Shown in pieces: positions 17,191 to 25,698 of a DNA stretch of 64,000 nt. The notes beneath the pieces were generated by a model. It searched no databases. It saw only the letters and a list, made by a program, of their open reading frames with translations, and had not been told where the DNA came from. Within the stretch, counting starts at the first letter, position 1, and every line of letters begins with the position of its first letter. The position numbers and the translations under genes were made by a program. This DNA comes from Lachnospiraceae bacterium (GTDB lineage: Bacteria; Bacillota; Clostridia; Lachnospirales; Lachnospiraceae), in contig JAFRXH010000023.1 in the NCBI GenBank assembly GCA_017437785.1, forward strand, positions 1 to 64,000. The letters run 5' to 3'.

Positions 17191-17718
17191 TCAAATAGAA
17201 ATCTGACAGATGATGATCAGGAGTTCATCGCTCTTTTCTGTAGCTTCGGGTGTCTTGCTTATCCTGTCGATAAATGCTTTTTCATCCGTATACAGCTTGA
17301 CAACGACATTACTCTTTGCTTCTTTTTTTAACACGGTTTTGATATGTTCTTCTCCGCGCGATGCCTTTTTTTCGTCTCCGGCTGTAAGTCCCAGTACTTC
17401 GTTATCCGTGCACACACACGCATACAGCGGGAATTCTTCCTTATATGCGGTAAGGAAGAACTCAAAGCCTGCCGAAGCTTTGCAGACATCGCATACCTTT
17501 TTATACAAAGCCTCAGGGCAGCTGTATTTTTTTGCCCTTTCAAACATTATAGCCGAAATAAGCGACCGGGCAGCGGGCAGTACACCCAAAACAGCTGCAA
17601 CGGTCAGCAGATTATTACGGCTTTTGGCCCAGGTGATATCCGGATTCTGATGCTTCGTGATCACCATTCCAAGGATCAGCATTCCCAGTGATAAGCAAAA
17701 AAGCAGGAGCGTCTTCAT
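17191..17718 (-). CDS. Small membrane protein of unknown function
   Basis: The 175-aa protein has a hydrophobic N-terminus (MKTLLLFCLSLGMLILGMVI), which is a membrane segment or uncleaved signal, a second hydrophobic stretch (about 37-58, NNLLTVAAVLGVLPAARSLI) and a soluble C-terminal domain of about 110 residues. The latter includes YSCPEALYKKVCDVCKASAGF and ends DELLIIICQISI. No family is recognised. It overlaps or abuts the pseudouridine synthase gene and sits in the parE-parC-rsmD-coaD gene run, so it is probably a conserved housekeeping neighbour of this group. Confidence 0.6.
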   Translation of the reverse strand: MKTLLLFCLSLGMLILGMVITKHQNPDITWAKSRNNLLTVAAVLGVLPAARSLISAIMFERAKKYSCPEALYKKVCDVCKASAGFEFFLTAYKEEFPLYACVCTDNEVLGLTAGDEKKASRGEEHIKTVLKKEAKSNVVVKLYTDEKAFIDRISKTPEATEKSDELLIIICQISI

Positions 17719-17777
17719 CCACTCCCGCTTTCCCTGGGCTTAAATATATCCGTAACTGCCTTTAAGTATGCGTTTTA

Positions 17778-18419
17778 TCACTGCAGGCCACCATCTTCGG
17801 GATTTTCAAAGATACTGGGCGGCTCAGCTTCCTGCATCATCGGCGCAGCTTCTTCCTGAGGAGGCATCTCGGGCTGTGCATTAAGCTCAGCAAGATTATC
17901 CTGTACAGTCTGGCTGACCACACTCAGGGAATCAAGGAATCTGTTGGTATTACGTGTAGTGCTGTCAAGACAGTCGGCAATGATACCGTTCAGATTTAAA
18001 AGCATATCGTTAAGATAAGCCTGTGCCGAAGCAAGATATCCGTCTGCCTCATATCGTGCCTGAGCAATTATGCGCTCTGCTTCTGCTGCAGCAGCTTCAA
18101 CTATATCATCAGCCTGCTTATTTGCACGGCTTGTTATCTCGGATTCGCTGATAAGCTCGCTTGCCTGCTGGTGCACCTTACTGATGAGCCTGTCCGCCTT
18201 ATCCCTGGCATCCTGCTCAACTTTATCCGCATTGGCCAGAAGTCTTCTGTACTTGTCGATCTCTTCCGGAAGATTGCTCTTAAACTGTTTTACCAGATCG
18301 TCTATCCTCTCCCTGTCAACCGAGATATTGGTACTGCTAAGGAATACCGGCTTGCTCTGCTCAATAAGCTGCTCCATCTGTTCAATGATGCTCTCAAGCT
18401 TGCTGTTGACCCTGTCCAT
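17778..18419 (-). CDS. Coiled-coil protein, DivIVA/ATPase-subunit-like
   Basis: The 213-aa cytoplasmic protein is mainly one long charged coiled coil (about 60-150), rich in Ala, Glu and Lys (ADKVEQDARDKADRLISKVH, DDIVEAAAAEAERIIAQA). It ends in a Pro/Glu-rich tail (PEMPPQEEAAPMM). The pattern resembles V-type ATPase subunit H and DivIVA-like proteins, which is a matter of heptad composition and not evidence of ATPase function. It lies 20 nt after coaD in the same orientation and is likely a structural or cell-pole protein; the role is not known. Confidence 0.55.
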   Translation of the reverse strand: MDRVNSKLESIIEQMEQLIEQSKPVFLSSTNISVDRERIDDLVKQFKSNLPEEIDKYRRLLANADKVEQDARDKADRLISKVHQQASELISESEITSRANKQADDIVEAAAAEAERIIAQARYEADGYLASAQAYLNDMLLNLNGIIADCLDSTTRNTNRFLDSLSVVSQTVQDNLAELNAQPEMPPQEEAAPMMQEAEPPSIFENPEDGGLQ

Positions 18420-18439
18420 TTTATTCTCCCTTCGAATAT

Positions 18440-18928
18440 CTATTTGCGTCCGCCGAATTTATCGTATATCCGCTGTACCAGAAATTCCGGCACACATTGA
18501 CTGATATCGCCGCCAAAGCTTGCGATCTCTTTAACGGATGAAGAGCTTAAGTATGCATACTCAAGGCTGGTGGTCAAAAACACCGTATCCACTTCTCCGT
18601 GAGACAGTTTCCTGTTTGTCTGAGCCATCTGAAGCTCATACTCAAAATCGGTGATAGCGCGCAGACCGCGGATCACGACATGAACACCTTTTTCATGGCA
18701 ATAGTCAATGACCAGTCCGCTGAAAGAATCAACCTGCACATTATCAAGATGTGAAGTCGCTTCCCACAATATTTTAACTCGTTCTTCCGTGGAAAACAAC
18801 GGAGATTTTGCTTTATTATTAAGAACCGAGACTGTGAGCGTATCGAACATTTCTGCCGCCCGCTCTATCACATCGAGGTGTCCTAATGTCATCGGATCAA
18901 AACTTCCCGGGTAGATCGCATGCTTCAT
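18440..18928 (-). CDS. coaD: Phosphopantetheine adenylyltransferase
   Basis: CoaD (162 aa, standard length) transfers AMP from ATP to 4'-phosphopantetheine, the penultimate step of coenzyme A synthesis. It is a Rossmann-fold nucleotidyltransferase: [18 protein letters not shown] carries the (H/T)xGH motif, [16 protein letters not shown] the substrate loop, and [16 protein letters not shown] the ISSSxV(R/K) signature. Its start overlaps the end of rsmD by 4 nt (ATGA), the usual pairing of the two genes in Firmicutes. Confidence 0.97.
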   Translation of the reverse strand: MKHAIYPGSFDPMTLGHLDVIERAAEMFDTLTVSVLNNKAKSPLFSTEERVKILWEATSHLDNVQVDSFSGLVIDYCHEKGVHVVIRGLRAITDFEYELQMAQTNRKLSHGEVDTVFLTTSLEYAYLSSSSVKEIASFGGDISQCVPEFLVQRIYDKFGGRK

Positions 18929-19485
18929 TTTTCTGTTCTCCTGAGAAAGATATGCTTATTAGTTTTATAGACCTTTTCCTTGATAATGTCAAATCCGTTG
19001 GCAGAAGCTATCTCATCAAGCTCCCGATCTTTCTTCTCTTCGATCACTATTATCGTATCTTCGCTTACTGCTTTGGAACGCTGCGCAGATATCAGCACCT
19101 GCTCGTCGAGCCCCTGTCCGTACGGAGCATCGACAAATACTATATCCGCGACTTCTCTCACTCCGTAATTAAGCGCCGTAGCGGCATCCTGCCTGAAAAC
19201 GATCGCCCGCTCAAACAGACGGGTATGCTTAAGGTTCGCCTCTATACAGCCGATAGCCGTCTTATCGGTTTCAAAAAAATACGCCTTTTTAGCTCCGCGG
19301 CTTAAAGCCTCTATGCCTATCGCGCCACTGCCCGAAAACAGATCCACAAAAATACAATCAGGTACATCCGACTGCAGCACGTTAAAGAGCGTCTCCTTAA
19401 CCCTGTCGGTAGTGGGCCTGGTATTATCTCCCTCGGGAGTCATAAGCTGTAACGAACGGGCGCTCCCCGCTATAACACGCATCAT
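18925..19485 (-). CDS. rsmD: 16S rRNA (guanine-N2)-methyltransferase RsmD
   Basis: RsmD (186 aa) methylates G966 of 16S rRNA using S-adenosylmethionine. The SAM-binding motif [19 protein letters not shown] is clear. The catalytic motif, normally DPPY, reads DAPY here ([11 protein letters not shown]); the aromatic tyrosine and the preceding aspartate are kept. The N-terminus [13 protein letters not shown] is typical. Overlaps of 4 nt join it to the topoisomerase gene before it and to coaD after it. Confidence 0.93.
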   Translation of the reverse strand: MMRVIAGSARSLQLMTPEGDNTRPTTDRVKETLFNVLQSDVPDCIFVDLFSGSGAIGIEALSRGAKKAYFFETDKTAIGCIEANLKHTRLFERAIVFRQDAATALNYGVREVADIVFVDAPYGQGLDEQVLISAQRSKAVSEDTIIVIEEKKDRELDEIASANGFDIIKEKVYKTNKHIFLRRTEK

Positions 19486-21725
19486 TTAAGTTTTGTCCCC
19501 TTTGCATCACGCTTCTGCGCTCTTATAAGAGCCAGATCTATCTTCTTTTCGTGGAATTCCACAAGGTTTCTCTCATTGTGGGCACTGCCTACGACTACCA
19601 TCTCGACATAATCATCTTTCTCAAGCTTCATTCCCCTCACACCCACTGCAGCTTTTTTCTTCATGGGAACTTCTATGGCATCGATCTTTAACAGATACCC
19701 CTTATGTGTGAACATTGCCAGATATGACTGGTCGTAGAGTACATCCACGCTGACAACCTCATCATCATCCGCCAGCTTTGTTGCTGCCACCATACGCTTG
19801 GCCACATCGAATTCATCACCGGTAACATATTTTATCATAGCCTGCTTTGTTACAAACAAAAGCCTTAAAGTGCTGACCTCCGCCTGATCCAGTACGCAGA
19901 TTATATCTTCCTGCTGCGAATCGAAATTACTTACATTATCGAAAGGTATACCCTTGTCCCTGAAGCGGCCGTGCGGCAGATCGGCAACTTTTATCGTATG
20001 CAGATTGCCTTTGTTCGTAAACGCACAGAGCTTCCCTGTATTCTTGCAGGCAACTATCCATGCATTCTCAGTCTCTATCGCCTCCCTGTTACGCTCCAAG
20101 GTTGCGGTATCAACAGTCTTGCAGTATCCGAAGCGGTCCATAAGGAAGACAACATCCATCTCTTCCATCTTCTTTTCTTCATAAACCACTTCTTCGGCAT
20201 TTTCTATAAGTGTCTTTCTGGGCGAAGCATAGGCTTTCTTCATTGCCTGAAGATCTTCCACGATAACATTCGCCATAGACTCCCTACGGTCTAATATATC
20301 CTCATAACGATAGATATTTGCGGTTGTCTGCTCGTATTCGCGGTTAAGTGCTTCTATCTCCAGACCGATCAGTCTGTATAAACGCAGCTCCAATATAGCA
20401 TCTGCCTGCCGCTCGGTAAAGTGCAGCATACCGGCCATGATCTTTGATTCCTTGCTCTTAAAATTGATACCGTCGGTAACGCCTTCGACCAGACACGCCT
20501 TTGCCTGCGGACGGTCTTTGGAACCGCGGAGTATCTCTATGATCAGGTCGATAACATTGCAGGCTTTTATAAGGCCTTCCTGAACCTCTTTCTTTTCACG
20601 CTCTTTAGCCAGGAGGTTGGTATACTTCCTGCGGTTTAATTCGAACTGGAAGTTCACATTATGCCTTATGATATCCTTAAGGCTCATGGTCTCGGGTCTG
20701 CCGTCGGCTATGGCCAGCATATTCATGCCGAAGGTATCCTCAAGCTTTGTCTTCTTATAGAGCATATTGGTAAAGTTCTCAACATCAGCATCCTTCTTAA
20801 GCTCTATCACTATACGGATGCCTTCCTTCGAAGACTGGTTTGAAATATCGACCACATCGGTGGTCTTACGGCTTTCGGCCAGCGAAGCCACATCACTTAA
20901 GAACTTTGAAATACCCGCACCTATCATGGTAAACGGTATCTCGTTTATCACCAGAAGCACATGACCGCCTTTGGCATTTTCTGTCGTGACCTTGCCGCGT
21001 ATCTTTACCTTTCCGCTGCCGCTCTCGTATATCTGCAGCAGTTCATCCTTATTTGTTACTATGCCTCCGGTAGGGAAATCCGGACCTTTGACATATTTCA
21101 TAAGACCTGCTGTAGTTATGTTCTCATCTTTTATATATGCTATAGTAGCATCGATCACCTCTCCTACATTATGCGGAGGGATCTTGGTCGCCATACCTAC
21201 GGCTATACCTTCACTGCCGTTTACCAGCAGATTGGGAAAACGTGCAGGCAGGACCGACGGCTCTTTTTCGGTCTCGTCAAAATTCGGGATAAAGTCTACA
21301 ACATCCTTATCAAGATCAGCCAGCAGTCCTTCCTGAGATATCCTCGCCAGTCTGGCTTCGGTATAACGCATTGCTGCAGCAGGATCACCCTCGATATTAC
21401 CGAAGTTACCGTGACCGTCTACCAGGGGGATCCCCTTCTTAAAATCCTGGGTCATCACGACCAGGGCATCGTATATCGAAGAGTCGCCATGCGGATGATA
21501 CTTACCCATTGTATCACCTACTATACGCGCGCTCTTACGGTGTGGCCTGTCGTAACGCACCCCCAGCTCGTGCATATCATAAAGCACCCTGCGCTGTACC
21601 GGCTTTAATCCGTCACGCACATCGGGTAATGCACGGGATACGATAACGCTCATAGCATAATCGATGTAATTTTTCTGCATTACCTCGCTGTACTCTGTTT
21701 TTAATATTCTGTCATTGGATTCCAT
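19482..21725 (-). CDS. parC: Type IIA topoisomerase subunit A (ParC-like)
   Basis: The DNA-breakage subunit of a gyrase/topoisomerase IV-type enzyme (747 aa). The catalytic tyrosine is Tyr121 (AAMRYTEARL). The quinolone-pocket residues are the sensitive type: Ser82 and Asp86 in HPHGDSSIYDAL. I favour topoisomerase IV over gyrase because the C-terminal beta-pinwheel shows no GyrA box (QRRGGRG-like) and the pair is not next to dnaA or recF. However, parts of the N-terminus are gyrase-like (ARIVGDTMGKYHPHG), so the label is provisional. It follows the B subunit by 58 nt and overlaps rsmD by 4 nt. Confidence 0.85.
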   Translation of the reverse strand: MESNDRILKTEYSEVMQKNYIDYAMSVIVSRALPDVRDGLKPVQRRVLYDMHELGVRYDRPHRKSARIVGDTMGKYHPHGDSSIYDALVVMTQDFKKGIPLVDGHGNFGNIEGDPAAAMRYTEARLARISQEGLLADLDKDVVDFIPNFDETEKEPSVLPARFPNLLVNGSEGIAVGMATKIPPHNVGEVIDATIAYIKDENITTAGLMKYVKGPDFPTGGIVTNKDELLQIYESGSGKVKIRGKVTTENAKGGHVLLVINEIPFTMIGAGISKFLSDVASLAESRKTTDVVDISNQSSKEGIRIVIELKKDADVENFTNMLYKKTKLEDTFGMNMLAIADGRPETMSLKDIIRHNVNFQFELNRRKYTNLLAKEREKKEVQEGLIKACNVIDLIIEILRGSKDRPQAKACLVEGVTDGINFKSKESKIMAGMLHFTERQADAILELRLYRLIGLEIEALNREYEQTTANIYRYEDILDRRESMANVIVEDLQAMKKAYASPRKTLIENAEEVVYEEKKMEEMDVVFLMDRFGYCKTVDTATLERNREAIETENAWIVACKNTGKLCAFTNKGNLHTIKVADLPHGRFRDKGIPFDNVSNFDSQQEDIICVLDQAEVSTLRLLFVTKQAMIKYVTGDEFDVAKRMVAATKLADDDEVVSVDVLYDQSYLAMFTHKGYLLKIDAIEVPMKKKAAVGVRGMKLEKDDYVEMVVVGSAHNERNLVEFHEKKIDLALIRAQKRDAKGTKLK

Positions 21726-21783
21726 TAATATCTACTCCTTAAAACGCCGTGGGTCTTTGCGGCCATGGCTCATTCTTGATCAT

Positions 21784-23715
21784 TTATATATCCAGTACCG
21801 CATCCGTGGCATTTTCATGGATGAAGCTGCGGCGCGGTGCGACCTCACTGCCCATCAAAAGCTCCGTAGTGTCAGATGCAAGGATGGGATCTTCAATATC
21901 GACGCGCTTTAAAAGACGGCGTTCGGGATCGAGCGTAGTCTCCCACAGCTGCTCGGGATCCATCTCACCAAGTCCCTTATATCGCTGCAGTGTAAAGCTG
22001 CCCTTATGCGTCTTTCTGTATTTTGCCAGTGCAGCATCATCATAAAGGTATTCTTCTTTCCCCTTTGAAGGCACTGCCTTGTACAGGGGCGGCATTGCTA
22101 TATATACATGGCCTTCCTGTATGAGTTCCGGCATAAAGCGGTAAAACAGGGTAAGCAGCAGCGTACAGATATGCGCGCCGTCCACATCGGCATCGGCCAT
22201 TATTATTATCTTATCGTATCTTAGTTTACTGATATCAAAATCATTACCGTAGCCTTCTGAAAAACCACAGCCGAAAGCATTTATCATGGTCTTTATCTCG
22301 GCATTGGCCAGTACCTTGTCTATGCTTGCCTTCTCTACGTTAAGTGTCTTACCTCTTATAGGCAGTATCGCCTGGAATTCGCGGTTACGGGCAGTTTTTG
22401 CGCTGCCGCCTGCGGAATCACCCTCTACTATGAATATCTCGCATTTGGATGCATCCCTGGATCCGCAGTTGGCGAGCTTGCCGTTTGAATCAAAGGAATA
22501 CTTCTGCTTGGTAAGCAGATTGGTCTTTGCCTTCTCCTCGCTCTTACGTATCTTGGCCGCTTTCTCCGCACAGCCTATTACATTCTTTAAGACCTCAAGA
22601 TTTCTGTCAAAATAATGAACTGTTTCATCGCCGGTGACCTTGCTCACGGCTTTTGCCGCATCCTGGTTATCCAGCTTGGTCTTGGTCTGGCCTTCAAAAC
22701 GGGGATCCCTGTGCTTGATGGAGACAACAGCGGTCATACCGTTACGAACATCGGAACCCGTAAAATTCGGATCCTTTTCTTTTAATACGCCCAGCTGTCT
22801 TGCATAACTGTTGATGACAGTCGTGAACATAGTCTTAAAGCCTGTGATATGCGTACCGCCTTCGGCGTTATAGATATTATTACAAAAGCCCAGGACTATC
22901 TCATGAAATTCATTCACAAACTGGAAAGCGCATTCCACTTCTATATCTTCCTGCTCGCCTTTAAAATAAACCACATCATGTACGGCTTCCTTGCCCTTAT
23001 TAAGTGCAGCAACAAAGCCTTTGATGCCTTCAGGCTCATGGAATTCCACTTCGTCGGGCTCTGCTCCGCGCAGATCCTTAAAGTAGATCGTAAGCTGGGG
23101 ATTCAGATAAGCAGTCTCGTGAAGACGCGATTTGATATCTTCGGCTTTAAACCAGGTTTTGTCAAAGATCGTATCATCCGGCGTAAAATTAACCTTGGTA
23201 CCGGTCTTTTTCGAATTGCCTATCACAGGTAAAAGTCCGGCTTCAAGTTCCGTGACCGGATTACCTCTTTCGTATTCATCTTCATAGATATGACCGTTAC
23301 GTTTGATCGTCACCTTAAGATGACTTGAAAGAGCGTTTACGACCGATGAACCCACACCATGCAGACCGCCGCTGGTCTTATAAGCACTGTCATCAAATTT
23401 ACCGCCCGCATGCAGAGTGGTGAATACCAGACGCTCGGCGCTGATACCCTTTGCATGCATCTCAACAGGCATACCTCGGCCGTCATCTTCGACAGTCGCA
23501 GATCCGTCCTTTTCAAGCGTGACCCAGATATGATCACAATGCCCCGCAAGATGCTCATCCACGGAGTTATCGACTATCTCATATACCAGATGGTTCAGAC
23601 CTTTCGTAGAGACCGAACCTATATACATACCCGGGCGTACACGTACCGCCTCAAGGCCTTCCAGCACGACTATATTTTCCGCGCCGTAATTATCATTCTT
23701 AATATCTGATGCCAT
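21784..23715 (-). CDS. parE: Type IIA topoisomerase subunit B (ParE-like)
   Basis: The ATPase subunit partner of the preceding entry (643 aa). GHKL ATPase motifs are present: EIVDNSVDEHLAG (catalytic Glu/Asn), DDGRGMPVEMH and GGLHGVGSSVVNALS. The Toprim domain has EGDSAGGSAKTARNR and the metal-binding DADVDGAH, and RYKGLGEMDPEQLWETT ends the family core. The length fits both GyrB and ParE; it is called ParE together with its A subunit. A start at 23715 is supported by GAGGAAG. A strong promoter lies at 23760-23788, heading the unit parE-parC-rsmD-coaD. Confidence 0.87.
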   Translation of the reverse strand: MASDIKNDNYGAENIVVLEGLEAVRVRPGMYIGSVSTKGLNHLVYEIVDNSVDEHLAGHCDHIWVTLEKDGSATVEDDGRGMPVEMHAKGISAERLVFTTLHAGGKFDDSAYKTSGGLHGVGSSVVNALSSHLKVTIKRNGHIYEDEYERGNPVTELEAGLLPVIGNSKKTGTKVNFTPDDTIFDKTWFKAEDIKSRLHETAYLNPQLTIYFKDLRGAEPDEVEFHEPEGIKGFVAALNKGKEAVHDVVYFKGEQEDIEVECAFQFVNEFHEIVLGFCNNIYNAEGGTHITGFKTMFTTVINSYARQLGVLKEKDPNFTGSDVRNGMTAVVSIKHRDPRFEGQTKTKLDNQDAAKAVSKVTGDETVHYFDRNLEVLKNVIGCAEKAAKIRKSEEKAKTNLLTKQKYSFDSNGKLANCGSRDASKCEIFIVEGDSAGGSAKTARNREFQAILPIRGKTLNVEKASIDKVLANAEIKTMINAFGCGFSEGYGNDFDISKLRYDKIIIMADADVDGAHICTLLLTLFYRFMPELIQEGHVYIAMPPLYKAVPSKGKEEYLYDDAALAKYRKTHKGSFTLQRYKGLGEMDPEQLWETTLDPERRLLKRVDIEDPILASDTTELLMGSEVAPRRSFIHENATDAVLDI

Positions 23716-23759
23716 ATCTTCCTCACTACATCTTGTATATTTTTTTGCACACAGGCGCT

Positions 23760-23788
23760 ATTTTAACAAAAAGGTCGACATAAGTCAA
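23760..23788 (-). promoter_or_regulatory. Promoter of the parE-parC-rsmD-coaD unit
   Basis: Minus strand: -35 TTGACT (23783-23788), 17-nt spacer, -10 TAAAAT (23760-23765). Confidence 0.75.
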
Positions 23789-23823
23789 CAGGCAGCCGAA
23801 CTTTTGTTCGCCCATTTTTTTTC

Positions 23824-23911
23824 AAATAAAAAGATCCTTCTTTTCCGTCCGGGATGATCTGTAAACCTTCCGTCAAAACAATTTGCCATCCCGGCCGGAT
23901 ATCAGGATCTT
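23824..23911 (-). terminator. Probable terminator after the unknown gene at 23910
   Basis: Minus strand: outer stem AAGATCC/GGATCTT (23905-23911 with 23831-23837) enclosing CCGGGATG/CATCCCGG, followed by TTTTTATTTG. The left arm includes the stop codon of the gene. The long internal distance makes it less certain than a simple hairpin. Confidence 0.45.
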
Positions 23912-25640
23912 ACATTAACATATTTCCGTAATAAGGCATTTTATTCTCTGCGGTTTTCATCTCCGCATACTCAGGATTTAAGATATCCTGGGAATCTTCA
24001 TAGTGTATCTTGGTTTCGCTGATCCAGGGCTCCCTCTTCTCGTCAAGATCACACTGGAAATTGATGCTCATACTATCGGCGTTCATTTCAAAGCCCATGC
24101 CGCCCAGTGTCTCAGGCATGGTAAGGCGTTTTCTTAAGATCTCACGGTATTCCGGACTCACCAGCTTATCATGCATGGGTCCATGAGAATATCTGCCGGA
24201 AAGCTTCTTTATCAGCAGATCGATAAGCTTTTCCGTATCCGTATAGAATTCTGCCACACTCATCTGATGACCGTCTTTTGTACTGAAACAGTAAGTCTTG
24301 TGATCTCCGTAAGGATCCGCATTTTGAAGCCCGCCTTCTATTGGCACATAATAGACCTCACCTCTGAGCATCAAAAACCAGAAAAAGCCCTTTCCGTACT
24401 TTGCCCGGAAATCACCCAGCAGGCGGGCTGCGTGGCACATACCCGTTCTTTTATCTTCCGGGACCTTTGCCATTGCGTCATAAAGCCACAGTCCCCTGGC
24501 CTTCTCTTCTTTATTGACCTGTTCCATCCAGAGATCCAGGCTGTTTTTCAGCGCCTCCGGCACCTCACCGAAGGTTTTCCATCTGCCGGCGGGATATTCC
24601 ACATCATAATCATACACTTCCCCTTTAAGGGTGACGGTTTCCTTATCCCCACCTTCCTGGCTCAGATAAATACCGTAAGCATCATTATCTCTTTTTGAAA
24701 CTATACGCAGCATAGGCTTTGTACTGTGAAATTCCATCCTGCCATAGTCAAGTCCCGCCTTTACCAGAAGGTTTAAGATAAACAGATGAAGTTTATATCC
24801 ATCCTTTTTCCACTCCTTTGGAACAAAGATATGATTTGCTCTCGCATGATACGATTCTTTATAAAACTGTATTGAAAGATCGAAGCTCTCCGCAGCCGCA
24901 GGTACACCGTCCTGCCATGCATCAAGGCCGTTTAACTGATCCAGTTTTCCGTTGGCTATACAAAGAGCCAGCTTGTTCATGTCTTCAGGGCTTATCTCTA
25001 CATCCGGAACCTTAAAGCCCCGCTGCTGCATCCCGGCCATCATCATCATCATACCGCCGGACATATTGGTATCTAAGGAACCGGGTGCACATCCCCCCTT
25101 ATCCATCACAGCTTTTATGATACCGCCGCCGTCTTGTGTCCTCTCTATATCAAAGGTATAATACCCATTATAAGGCGGCATCGGCGCCATCATGCCGCTG
25201 CTCTCCTTAAACGGTACCTGGACTTTTAAACAAAGTTTTCTTACGCGGTAATCCTGAAACCACTTGATCGCTTTTTCATTTGTATTGATATGCACCTCAC
25301 CGTATTTGGGAGCTTCATAAGGTTCTCTCTCAAAACACCTCGGGCTGTAATGCATATCATAGACTACCATGTTCATCCTGGTCGTCAGATGGCAATACTC
25401 GGGATTGACCGACGTATGATATACAAATGTGGTAAAAGAATCGGGAATATCATTTACGCACAGGATCCAGTCCGACTTACTGTCCGGATCCTGCATAAGA
25501 GCATACGAAGCCGTCTTCTTTTCCCCGTACTTTTCATATATCAGAGTTCTTTCTTCAACTGTAAGCACGGCACCGTTTTCGCACTGCTCATACCACTTCC
25601 CCAGCAGCTTTTCCTTTACCGTTTTCTGATCCGCTTCCAT
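23910..25640 (-). CDS. Large cytoplasmic protein of unknown function
   Basis: The 576-aa protein has no signal peptide or membrane segment and no domain I recognise. The first third looks like a beta-rich domain (LLGKWYEQCENGAVLTVEER, then a run about how a value is compared, NPEYCHLTTRMNMVVYDM). A methionine-rich stretch SGGMMMMMAGMQQ lies near residue 200. The middle contains YHARANHIFVPKEWKKDG, the C-terminal third HAARLLGDFRAKYGKGFFWF. The ATG at 25640 has GGAGG upstream. It lies 58 nt after the giant surface-protein gene with no terminator between them, so it may share that transcript. Confidence 0.55.
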   Translation of the reverse strand: MEADQKTVKEKLLGKWYEQCENGAVLTVEERTLIYEKYGEKKTASYALMQDPDSKSDWILCVNDIPDSFTTFVYHTSVNPEYCHLTTRMNMVVYDMHYSPRCFEREPYEAPKYGEVHINTNEKAIKWFQDYRVRKLCLKVQVPFKESSGMMAPMPPYNGYYTFDIERTQDGGGIIKAVMDKGGCAPGSLDTNMSGGMMMMMAGMQQRGFKVPDVEISPEDMNKLALCIANGKLDQLNGLDAWQDGVPAAAESFDLSIQFYKESYHARANHIFVPKEWKKDGYKLHLFILNLLVKAGLDYGRMEFHSTKPMLRIVSKRDNDAYGIYLSQEGGDKETVTLKGEVYDYDVEYPAGRWKTFGEVPEALKNSLDLWMEQVNKEEKARGLWLYDAMAKVPEDKRTGMCHAARLLGDFRAKYGKGFFWFLMLRGEVYYVPIEGGLQNADPYGDHKTYCFSTKDGHQMSVAEFYTDTEKLIDLLIKKLSGRYSHGPMHDKLVSPEYREILRKRLTMPETLGGMGFEMNADSMSINFQCDLDEKREPWISETKIHYEDSQDILNPEYAEMKTAENKMPYYGNMLM

Positions 25641-25698
25641 AACATCCCTCCGCCGCCTTCAGTCATTCTCTCCGGCGTTCCCGCTTTGCAGCACGTTT

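Noticed and set aside
18101-18260. Real V-type ATPase subunit
   Set aside because: Only coiled-coil composition matches; there are no neighbouring ATPase genes.
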